64,000 bases of DNA, taken from assembly GCA_034359265.1 (NCBI GenBank), contig CP136890.1, forward strand, positions 39,592,501-39,656,500, in the 5' to 3' direction. Positions 1-9,786 of the stretch are shown here, in pieces. Position numbers and translations under genes: made by a program. Each line of letters opens with the position of its first letter. The stretch's first letter is position 1. Under the pieces are notes generated by a model. That model saw only the letters and a list, made by a program, of their open reading frames with translations, had not been told where the DNA came from and did no database searches. This DNA is from Canna indica. Taxonomy: Eukaryota; Streptophyta; Magnoliopsida; Zingiberales; Cannaceae.

Positions 1-747
1 AATGTTACTCCTTTTAACAAAAGCTGATTGCTCTTTGGAGATTAAGGAGGGGAGGAATCATTTGAGCCTATTAGCCAAGAGTTTGGCAATGATTCTATAA
101 GAGATGTTACGGAGAGAAATGGGTCTAAAATCTACAACAAATCTTGGATTAGAGCACTTAGGGATAAAAGTAAGCAATGTAGAATTCCAATCAGAAGGTA
201 AACTAACACCAGCATGGAAATAATTCAAAACATTACAACAATCATTTTTGATAATACCCCAGTAAGACTTATAGAACTCAATGGTAAATCTATCGTATCC
301 AGGACTCTTGCCATTCCCAAGGGAGAGGATTATTGTTAGAAAATTAGCCTTGGACCTAACTCCACCCCAAAAGCTAGCTTATAGGGGGAGGATTGTCCAA
401 TCTATTTAAAGGCTATCTAGACCACAACCTCAACCAATGTGGGACTTTAACACCCCCCCCCTCACGCCCAGGATCCACATCTGGAGCGTGAAGTTCTGCA
501 GGTGCCCCACTCTCAACCATAGGTTTGGCTCTCATACCATGTTAGAAAATTAGCCTTGGACCTAACTCCACCCCAAAAGCTAGCTCATAGGGGGAGGATT
601 GTCCAATCTATTAAAAGGCTATCTAGACCACAACCTCAACCAATGTGGGACTTTAACAATTATGTCCCAGACTTCAGATTCACCAAAGGGGGCAATTAAA
701 GAAGAGTATGAATCAAATGAAATGCAATTAAAAGAAGGCCAAGCATT
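1..747 (-). mobile_element. L1-type LINE, ORF2 reverse transcriptase segment (degenerate, runs off window start)
   Basis: Read on the minus strand with the TRIM (334-658) removed, this encodes the N-terminal half of an L1 reverse transcriptase. Visible motifs are GKSPGYDRFTIEFYK, then LTFIPK, then DFRPISLRNISYRIIAKLLANRL, quoted here in part. These are fingers and RT blocks 1-2 of plant L1 elements. An in-frame stop follows LANRLK, so the copy is dead. The same frame continues across the copia-like insertion to 8677 and rightwards, where endonuclease and ORF1 follow. The LINE therefore spans roughly 1 to 11690, minus about 8.2 kb of later insertions. Its 3' end and poly-A tail lie outside the window. 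Confidence 0.85.
334..658 (-). mobile_element. TRIM (terminal-repeat retrotransposon in miniature), complete
   Basis: Two 119-bp terminal repeats (334-452 and 540-658) start TGTTAGAAAA and end TTTAACA on the plus strand. They differ at about two positions. The internal part is only 87 bp. Next to the right repeat, 522-539 read on the minus strand gives TGGTATGAGAGCCAAACC, a primer-binding site for initiator tRNA-Met, so the element is oriented minus. A perfect 5-bp target duplication ATTAT lies at 329-333 and 659-663. No coding capacity: such elements depend on proteins supplied by other retrotransposons. It sits in the LINE reverse transcriptase frame. Low divergence between the repeats suggests a fairly young insertion. 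Confidence 0.93.
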
Positions 748-2604
748 TGTTGGCTTAAGGTTTTCAACCTTGGTCTTAATCTCGGTTTTGATGATAACAA
801 ACATGGAACTAATGTTTCACTGAGATATATTTCAGGTTCCATATCGGTTAGCGCTCGACGTCCCCGATCGGAAAAATCGAAGAAATCGGCAAGGATGCTC
901 GTCGGTGCTCAAGAATCTTCAAAAAGTTAGAGTTTAGGTTTAGGGTGTCTAGATATGTTGTAAATCCTCTTTATGATGCAAAGATCTCTAAAACCAAACC
1001 CGAAATCCAAAACATGAAAATCCGAAAACCGCCCTGAATTCACTAAGCCTAGGAAGCTCCTTGGAGGGCTATATGACCTAGATAGTTTCTTGACATAAAA
1101 AATGGCAGCAATTGTTCCTTGGGTTAAAATTAGAAAATGAGGTATTTTTGGAAGCCTTTAGCTTACCTATACTTGACTCGAAAAGTTAACAAATTTCCAT
1201 TTTCGAAAAATTTGTACTAGAACCCAAAAACTAGATTTTGATTCTTAAGGATTTTAATTTTTTAGATATTTTTATTAAATCCAAATGGGGGGTAATCCTT
1301 ATATAATATTTATATAAGTAGGCTTAGCAAACACGGAACCAAAATAAGCAAAAAAATCTCAGCCAAACCAAGTAGTGCAGTGCAAACTGCCAAATTTCGG
1401 TCGACTGATCGATCGACCGAATGCTGTCAAAAATAGGCAGTAGGCAAGTTGGTCGACCAAACGGTCAACCGAAGTTTGCCAAAAGGCGGCAATAGCTTCA
1501 TCGGTCTACCGGACTGTGGATCGCTGAAGTCGCGACTTGCGTCGGTCGACCGATCGATCGACGAATTACAAAGAAGAATAATTGCATCTGGCGGTCGACT
1601 AGTCGGTCGATCGACTAGTGCCAAAAATTAGCAGAAGGCTCATCGGTCGATCGATCGATCAACCAAATTGCAAATCACAGGAATCACGTCTGGCGATCGA
1701 CCGCACAAGGAGATTTAGCCAGCGGTCGATCGGTCGATCGACCGACGATCGATCGATAAGCGACCGAACGGCGGAAATGACTAGTTTTCCGCCCGTTGAG
1801 CCGCCCATTACATTCAATTTCTTCTTGGCTCTATAAATACCCAAACCCAGCCTTCCTAAAAGAACTTTTGATCACTCCTACACTTCATTGAGCTATCCTT
1901 GATCAATTCCAAGCTTTCATTGCGTCAATTCATGGAAAAACCCTAGCTTTGATATCTCATCCCTTTGATTGAGCCTTACCCTCATTGTTTCACCATCAAA
2001 GGCATCAAGAGGAAGCTAGGAATCTTGTTGTGGAGCTAAGTACTTTATTGTTCGATTTGTTGCTCCATTTTGTGTTGTATTTTCTTGTTATTTCATTGTA
2101 TTTCAGCTTGTAAGAAGACCTAGTGTTAGGTCTTGTGATTAAGTGGTATCCTTGGTGTAGGAGTAAAGCCACTTGTGTAAACATAGTTTACTAGGATTAG
2201 TTGAGTTATCCCTTAGGGTTGAGGTGGAAGAGTGCTCTCGGTAAGAAGGCGGAGACTTCTGGGTGTGGAAGTGCCTTAGGTTGAGAGTGAGACTCTTCGG
2301 GTCAATGTCCTCTTTGTAATGGAAACAAAATTAATCTAGTAAAACTTAGTTTGGAAATCCTAAACGGGGTGCTTAGGTAATGGAGTAGGCATTGGGGCCG
2401 AACCACTATAAATCCTTGTGTTTGCATTGATATTTTGTTTGTCTTTATTGCTTTATCATTTATCACTTCCGCTTTAGTCACTTAACTTGTAATTTGCCTA
2501 AGTAACCAAAGAAATGATTAAAACCGGATTTAGGCAATAAGAATTAGTAAATACACTATTCGCCACTCCGCCCCCCCCCTCTAGTGTAGCCATTTCGTCC
2601 AACA
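748..2604 (+). repeat. 5' LTR of the copia-like element
   Basis: 1857 bp, TG...CA bounded. U3 carries a cluster of TCGA-core palindromes (1398-1774) immediately upstream of a TATA box (1832-1838). A pyrimidine tract of C residues lies near its 3' end (about 2571-2580). It matches the 3' LTR closely but has small indels, including an extra segment near 905-945 that the 3' LTR lacks. Confidence 0.9.
1398..1774. promoter_or_regulatory. Palindrome array in U3 of the 5' LTR, upstream of a TATA box
   Basis: About eight clusters of palindromic GGTCGACC / TCGATCGA-type sequence recur here, spaced by a few tens of bases. Between them lie short inverted repeats of TGCC-AAAA-GGCA type, for example at 1427-1442 and 1478-1494. 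The TATA box (TATAAAT, 1832-1838) is about 60 bp downstream of the last cluster. The layout suggests an upstream enhancer or a structured promoter; function is inferred, not shown. Confidence 0.6.
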
Positions 2605-2606
2605 AT

Positions 2607-2618
2607 TGGTATCAAAGC
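2607..2618 (+). other. Primer-binding site (initiator tRNA-Met) of the copia-like element
   Basis: TGGTATCAAAGC lies two bases after the 5' LTR end. It matches the usual TGGTATCAGAGC except for one base. Confidence 0.85.
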
Positions 2619-2672
2619 GGGGCGTAGATTGAGATTTCACCATCTCCTCTACATCGTCTCTCAATCCAGAAA

Positions 2673-3957
2673 ATGGCACTAGAGAGTTTAGCGTCTTCAC
2701 CTCCTAGGTTCGATGCCTCAAACTTTGGTCTTTGGAAGTCTAGGATGTACACCTTTCTAAAGACTCAAGGTTTAGGTGTTTTTAACATGGTAAAAATCCA
2801 ATATATTGAACCTAAGGAAAATAATGAATGCATGGACCCAAGAACAAATTGATATGTTTGAATTAAATGCTAAAGCTACAAATTGTATATTTTGTTCTTT
2901 GGAAGATAATATCTTTGAAAAGATAATGCATTGTACTTCCGCATTCGATATTTGGGCTACCTTAAATATGCTTTATAATTATGCAAAAACTGAAGAACTC
3001 AAAACGTTTGATGAGGGGAGTCATGACAATTGTCATTCACCCAATACTAATATGATTTTTAAAGCCCATAGTGCCTCCAGTCATAGGAGCACTAAAAGTC
3101 GGAAAAGGAAGGTAATTTGCCATGTGTGCAAAGAAAAAGGGCATGTGAAGAGGAATTGCCCTACCATAAAGAACAAGGCAAATAAGATGTCGAATGCTTC
3201 CAAATCCTCCTTCCACTCAAGTGAAGCATACTCTTGCCATGACTATGAAGTCATCTCAAAAGAATGCCTCATTAATGATAACAATGAGGTACACTCTTCT
3301 CCTGCTAGTCATGTTAACAATAATGATAGTATTAACTCATCTAGCTCTCATAATTTTGATGATTTGATGGATGAGTATAAAAATATGTATGCCTTGCTTT
3401 TGAAAAAGGATAAGGAAAACAAGAAGATTAAAAAGGAGAACTTTAGACTTAGTGCACATTTGCATGATCTAGAATTAGAAAATTAAAAATTAAAATCTAG
3501 CTCATTTGATCCTAGTCATGATACATTGAAACTTGAGCTTAAGGACTTAAAGCTTGGAAACGAAAGTTTGAAAAATGGTTTCTAAATTAAGAATGAGATT
3601 CTGAAAAATAAAAACTCAAAAATCAAAAAGGAAAATTATATGTTGAAATATCAAATGCATGCTTTACATAACGCCATGATTGATTTGAAGAATGAGGTTC
3701 TAAACCTAAACAAGAAAGTGAATAAAATGAAAAATATTTCCTCATTTAAGAATTTTAGTACAAATGATTTTTCAAAAAAGAATGCTCATGCTAATGTTAA
3801 ATCTCACGTTAGACATTCTACTTTTAAGCCTCATGTTCAAAAGACAAATGAAAATAAAAAGTTTAATGAAAATTATTTTCGTTGTGGTTACTGGTCATCC
3901 ACAGTGGTTGTTCTCTTTACAGCTCACACTAGGACAATTATTGTCCTTCTGATATAG
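2673..3957 (+). pseudogene. Copia-type gag remnant with CCHC zinc knuckle and coiled coil
   Basis: The likely start is the ATG at 2673, whose product opens with a copia gag N-terminus (RFDASNFGLWKSRM, DUF4219/UBN2 type). A frameshift near 2810-2830 moves the frame to the one open from 2806. After FDIWATLNMLY most of the UBN2 region is missing and the sequence jumps to the nucleic-acid-binding part. The zinc knuckle is CHVCKEKGHVKRNC (about 3118-3160), a CX2CX4HX4C motif. A lysine- and asparagine-rich coiled-coil region follows in the same frame to 3957, interrupted by stops at 3484-3486 and 3583-3585. The protein would have formed the particle shell; it is not intact here. Confidence 0.75.
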
Positions 3958-6815
3958 ACAAATCATCTTTACAGCTATTAATACACTCACACTAGGACAA
4001 TTATTGTCCTTTTGATATAGACATATTGTTCGATCCTGGAGATTCGTTCTTATCCACAGTAGATATTACTCTGTCTACTGCTGCACAACATCTTATGGCA
4101 CAGGACCAAATTCTTAATGTGGTGTTCCACTGGTCCTAGTGCGTCAGATGTCCAACTATCTTTTGTTGCAGCCTCTTCTAATCTTGCCTTTTGAAGGTAG
4201 GATATTGCCAGGAGCTTTCCTACTTCCTCTACTGCTTTCATGGACTGGGCGTTGTGAATGTTATATATATGGCCATGCTATCCATGAAAGAAATCCAAGT
4301 GTAGTTAAGACACTTTGGATTCCTAGGCCAACTCACCCCAAGGACCCAAAGCCATTTGGGTACCAAAAGTCTCATCTTCTTTTATAGGGGGAGCTACCAC
4401 ACAAGGATGAAGGAAAATAATGTGTTGAAGTTGACCATGGACTTGAATGATGAATCCTTCCTTGGTTGAAACTTCAAGCTACCTTGATGCCTTAGGTAAA
4501 GTTGGCATCAAAGCTATTCTGGTATCATCTTCTAACTTGCATTGTTTTACCTTAGTTGAAGATTATGATACTATGTTTAATTTGAGTTGATTCTTACCGC
4601 TCTTGATATGGTTTTATCAAATTATTTTTCATTTTTGATTTCCCGATCTCTTCGGAGACCTTTGTAGTCTGTAATGGGCTCAAGCGACCTTGCGGTTTTA
4701 AATCGTTTGCTCATTGTGGTCTTTCGATTTTCAACCAATAGGAAGGGTTGGAGATCATATTTTCATTTATATTATTTTTGTGATCTCTTAAAATTCGTTT
4801 TGATATCACTCGATTTTATTTTGAAACGAATTTGAAACTATTTAGCAAAGTAGATTTTCATATCGATAATTGATCCCTCCCTTTGCTACTTAGTTTGATA
4901 ACTTGCTAGTAAATATATTCTCATTATCCTACTAATGAATATTGATTGCAAGTTATGATAAAATGGAAGACTTTAGAAATTGAAAAGAAAAAGATTAGTT
5001 TGGCTAAATTTTCAAGTATGACGTATGTTTTCGATTTTCATAAAATCTTAGTGTTATGCCTCAATGTTTAAGCTTAAATTATGTCTCTATACTCATGATT
5101 AGAATTGCATGTTAAACCCTTAAATTCTCATGAGTATGTAGAATTTTAGCACTTAGGCAAATTTCATTAAATGAAACTTGCTCTAGGTTGATGCTAGAGA
5201 CTTTCTTTTTAAGACAAAACTAGTTAAACATATTTAGAGATCTTACTTTTCAAATCTTAAGATCTCTTTGATTCATTTTTATATGATGATAACTTCTTTA
5301 AAATGAATCTTTACTATCTAGCATAGGCTAAGATTTTTAAATAAAACTTTGCATTGAACCTTTGCTATTTAGTAAGTTAGCTTGCTAGTTGGCATATTAT
5401 TTCATTATGATACTAATGAAGCCTACTTGCAAGTTGAGAAAGTGGTAAAATTTGGAAGGCTAAAGGAAAATGAAAAGAAAAGTTGAAATTTTCGAACTTC
5501 TCAAGAAATGAGGTATGAGTTTCATCTTGGCAAAATTCTTGCATAACACTTTTTTTCTCTTGGTAAAATGATTTCTCTATGCTCATGAATGATCTTGCAT
5601 GATAATTGATTGAAATCTCATGAGTAGATAAAATTTTGATACTTAGGCAATTTCATCTTAGAAACTTCATTTTAAGTTAAAACTTGACAAACATGTTTGA
5701 ACTTACTCATGATTTACATCCATGTGATTAAAATTTAAAAATCATGAGAAAATGGATAAATTGATAACAAGTTCAATTTAGGAGACCTAGAGTTGACCTA
5801 AGTCAACAAATTGACTTAGCAACTTCATTTTAGGTCCAAACTTCACAAACATGTTTAGATTTACTCATGTTAGGTGTCCATATGTTTAAATTTGAAAAAC
5901 CATGAGTAAATGTTAAAATTTGATACTTAGCAAATTCATGTTAACATGCTTACTTTTGAATGAAATCATGTTAAGGTAAAATTTTGACCAAATGACATTA
6001 TTTTCATTCCAAACTTGATAAACATGCTTTAAATGATTATATCTTGATATTTGAAAAGTTTGAATTAAAACTAAAAGCTTTTGAAAATTTTAGTTATTTG
6101 CAAAAATGCTACTAGAACTCAATGAATTTTAGAAAAATGCAGGAAAAATAATTTTTTGTTGATTCTTGAATCTGCATCTTCCTTTAAACATCTAGTTTAT
6201 GGCATAAAAATTTCAAAAATCCTGATTATGAATATAATTTGATATGGATTTTTGAAATTGGATTTCAAAAATTTAAAGTATAGTTCTTTTCAAATGTTCA
6301 TTTTTTCCAATACTTTGATTTTTGGTCCAATTTTCGAATGAGACTTCAAGTATGATATTTTGAATTCACATTTGGTATCGTCCCTCTCATGTGATGAGAA
6401 AAATCATTTCCAAAATAATTTTTGACTCCTTGATCGATACACGAAAATATCAATACTTAAGTCTATACATGATTTCTAGTCTTGGAGTGTATTTATCATT
6501 TAGAGCTATCATGTATGATCCAGTCTCATATAAGATATTTGATTTTTCATCCCTTGAGTTGAGATCTTCATGTTTCATGAAAAATAGCTTTAGAGTCTCA
6601 ACATTGACTATAGGTTGACTTTTTCTTGCCCTTTTTTATTGATGTCAAAAGGGGGAGAAAAATATAGGTAAAGGGAAAGAAAATATAGGGAAATCATGCA
6701 TATAGATAGGGGGAGTTCTATTATATAGATATGCATGATGATAGGAGGGAAATCCTTTGTGCTTTAATATATATTTTTTCTTAAGGATGTTTGTCATCAT
6801 TAAAAAGGGGGAGAT
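3958..6815 (+). other. Internal non-coding region of the copia-like element, with polypurine tract
   Basis: 3958-4390 holds short decayed pieces. One, near 4340-4375, resembles the gag/protease linker of copia elements (KDPKPFGYQK). From 4390 to 6800 the DNA is AT-rich with repeated phrases such as 'catgagta' and no supportable gene. The purine tract AAAAAGGGGGAGA (6802-6814) lies directly before the 3' LTR and is the plus-strand priming site. The reverse complement of 62279-62480 closely resembles 6640-6815, showing that this 3' region belongs to the family and is not a random deletion product. Confidence 0.7.
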
Positions 6816-8676
6816 TGTTGGCTTAAGGTTTTCAACCTTGGTCTTAATCTCGGTTTTGATGATAACAAACATGGCACTAATGTTTCAATGAGATATATTT
6901 CAGGTTCCAAATCGGTTAGCGCTCGACGTCCCCGATCGGAAAAATTGAAGAAATCGGAGAAATCGGCAAGGACACTCATCGGCGCTCGTCGTTGGTGTCT
7001 AGATATGTTGTAAATTCTCTTTATGATGTATAGATCCCTAAAACCAAACCCGAAACCCAAAATATGAAAACCCGGAAACCGCCCTGAATTCACTAAGCCT
7101 AGGGAGCTCCTTGGAGGGCTATATGACCTAGATAGTTTCTTGACATATAAAATGGCGGTAATTGTTCCTTGGGTTAAAATTAGATAACGATGTATTTTTA
7201 TGAATTTTTTGGAAGCCTTTAGCCTACCTATACTTCACTCGAAAAGTTAGAAAATTTATGTTTTCGAAAAATTTGTACTAGACCCCAAAAACTAGATTTT
7301 GATTCTTAAGGATTTTGATTTTTTAGATATTTTTATTGAATCCAAATGGGGGGTAATCCTTATATAAAATTTTTGTTTTAAAGTTATTAATTTAAAATTA
7401 GTAAATGTTATATAAGTAGGCTTAGAAAAGACGGAACCGACATGAACAAAAAAATCTCAACCAAACCAAGTAGTGCAGTGCAGACTGCCTAATTTCGGTC
7501 GATCGATCGGTCGACAAAATGCTGCCAAAAATAGGCAGTAAGCAAGTCGGTCGACCGAAGTTTGCCAGAAAGCGACAATAGCTTCATTGGTCGACCAGAC
7601 TGTTGATCGCTGAAGTCGCGACTTGCGTCGATCGACCAGATTGTAGAGAAGAGGAATTGCGTATGGCGGTCGACCCGTCGATCGACCGACTAGTGAAAAA
7701 AATTGGCAGAAGGCTCATTGGTCATCCGATCCGTCGACCGGATTGCATATCACAGGAATCATGTCTGGCGATCGACCCATCGATCGATCGCAAAGAGAGA
7801 TTGAGCCAGCGGTCGATCGACCGACGATCGACCGATAAGCGACCGAACGGCGGAAACGGCTAGTTTTCCGCCCGTTGAGCCGCCCGTTACATTTCATTTC
7901 TTCTTGGCTCTATAAATATCCAAACCCAGCCTTCCTAAAAGAACTTTTGATCACTCCTACATTTCATTGAGCCATCCTTGATCAATTCCAAGCTTTCATT
8001 GCGTCAATTCATGGAAAAACTCTAGCTTTGATATCTCATCCCTTTGATTGAGCCTTACCCTCATTGTTTCACCATCAAAGACATCAAGAGGAAGCTAGGA
8101 ATCTTGTTTTGGAGCTAAGTATTTTATTGTTTGATTTATTGCTCCATTTTGTGTTGTATTTTTTTGTTATTTCATTGTATTTCAACTTGTAAGAAGACCT
8201 AGTGTTAGGTCTTGTGATTGAGTGGTATCCTTGGTGTAGGAGTAAAGCCACTCGTGTAAGCATAGTTTACTAGGATTAGTTGAGTTGTCCCTTAGGGTTG
8301 AGGTGGAAGAGTGCTCTCGATAAGAAGGTGAAGACTTCCGAGTGTGGAAGTTCCTTAGGTTGAGAGTGAGACTCTTCGGGTCAAAGTCCTCTTTGTAAGG
8401 GTAACAAAATTAATCTAGTAAAATTTAGTTTGGAAATCCTAAGCGGGGTGCTTAGGTAGTGGAGTAGGCATTGGGGCCGAACCACTATAAATCTTTGTAT
8501 TTGCAATGATATTTTGTTTGTCTTTATTGCTTTATCATTTATCGCTTCCGCATTTAGTCACTTAACTTGTAATTTGCCTAAGTAACCAAAGAAATGATTA
8601 AAACCGGATTTAGGCTATAAGAATTAGTAAACACACTATTCACCCCCCCCTTCTAGTGTGGCCATTTCGTCCAACA
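6816..8676 (+). repeat. 3' LTR of the copia-like element
   Basis: 1861 bp, TGTTGG...CCAACA. It carries the same palindrome array (7497-7853) and TATA box (TATAAAT at 7911-7917) as the 5' LTR. Several palindrome units are shorter or missing relative to the 5' copy, so the array length is variable between sister LTRs. Confidence 0.9.
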
Positions 8677-9786
8677 ACATCATCATAAAATAAGGGATCA
8701 TTAGAAGAAGCCCAAATATTAGAATAATGAAACACAAATTCATTCAGAATAAGCTTGCTATCAGATAAAGAAGAATGGTTTTTATTCAAAATAGATGAAA
8801 TAAAATTTGTTCTACGACGCATAGTAACTAAACGATGGTAATAAGCAGTGTTCTTTTCATCATCTTTAATCTAGGCAGTTATAGACTTAAACCACCATTT
8901 AAGGCAGATTTGCCTTTGGATGGCTAAGTACTTATTGTGAAGGGATCTAAGCTTGATGTCAAAATTAGGGGTAGGGTAAGGAGCCTCTTCTAAGGCCTCA
9001 ACTAGCTTGATCTCATTTAAAGTGATTTCAAGATTTTCCTCGAGATTGCCTAGAATGTTTTTATTCCAATTACTTAAGGCACTTCTAGTAGATTGAAGTT
9101 TACTACATAAAATAGAGAAACCCTGAACAGAGGAATTAAGGTTCCAAGAAGAGTCAATGACATGCCTACAGGATTCATACTCAGTCCAGAAGGGCTAGAA
9201 ATTAAAAAGTTTGCTTCTATTTTGGTCTTTACAAGGAAGGGAGATAAGAAGAGGTTTGTGATCTTAAGTAACCCTATTCAAATGAGTGACAATAGCATTT
9301 TCATGAAAATAAAGCCAAGCAGCATTCGAGAAAACCCTATCAAGCCTAACAAGAATTTTCTCATGACCTACTCTATTATTGATCCAAGTAAAATTGCTAC
9401 CATTAAACCTAAATCAATTAGACCACAGTTATTAACAAAGCTATGAAAATCAATAATTGACTAAGTTTATTTAAAAGCAGCACCATCAGATTTATCAATA
9501 CTATGCAGAATACAATTAAAATCACCCATGAGAAGCCATGGGTAAACAGATAAATAAGGAATTCCAAATAGAGGCCCTCAAAGAAGGGTCATTGCTAGCA
9601 TAGAAAGCGGAAAGAAGAAATGGTGTAGAATTATCAATCTTAATAACAACATTAATAACGTGAGCACAAGAGGAAATAAATTGAGTCTCAACAAAATAAC
9701 TTTGATAGTAGAGTTTTTAATATGCAAATGAATAAAGTTTTCACAAGAGGCCTATCAGCCCCTCTAGTATTCTAATTCAAAATATT
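8677..9786 (-). pseudogene. L1 LINE ORF2: endonuclease and start of reverse transcriptase (degenerate)
   Basis: Minus-strand reading begins near 9786 with an N-terminus of the form NILN(stop)NTRGADRP, equivalent to the usual 'NILxWNxRGA' start of plant L1 ORF2. Next come FLLSAFYASNDPSLR and WLLMGDFNCIL, the GDFN motif of the AP-type endonuclease, and then FTWINN...ILVRLDRVFSNAAW, the endonuclease end. The linker to reverse transcriptase follows (LKWW, near 8890; NTAYYH; RRRTNFI). At least four frameshifts or stops break the frame. The end FVFHYSNIWASSNDPLFYDD abuts the copia-like insertion; translation resumes at 747. The enzyme would nick target DNA and prime reverse transcription. Confidence 0.82.

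Larger units (their letters stand above)
748..8676 (+). mobile_element. Copia-like LTR retrotransposon with gag but no pol (non-autonomous), complete ends
   Basis: Both LTRs start TGTTGGCTTAAGG and end in CCAACA (748-2604 and 6816-8676). A PBS for initiator tRNA-Met follows the left LTR and a purine tract precedes the right LTR. The internal 4.2 kb encodes only a broken copia-type gag. No protease DTG, integrase, YVDD reverse transcriptase or RNase H can be found, and 4390-6800 is AT-rich without frames. Flanks GCATT (743-747) and ACATC (8677-8681) agree at 3 of 5 positions, so the TSD has decayed. Removing the element and one flank copy rejoins the interrupted LINE frame, which confirms the boundaries. 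Related copies occur at 38842-42029, 42235-60614 and 60615-64000. Confidence 0.88.

Noticed and set aside
599..823. 74-codon plus-strand frame crossing 599-823
   Set aside because: It spans the right TRIM repeat, the LINE remnant and the start of the copia-like LTR, so it is a chance fusion of three elements.
1398..1774. Evenly spaced palindromes considered as a CRISPR-like or satellite array
   Set aside because: Units are not constant in length or sequence, spacers are related to each other, and the array sits in the LTR of a plant retrotransposon.
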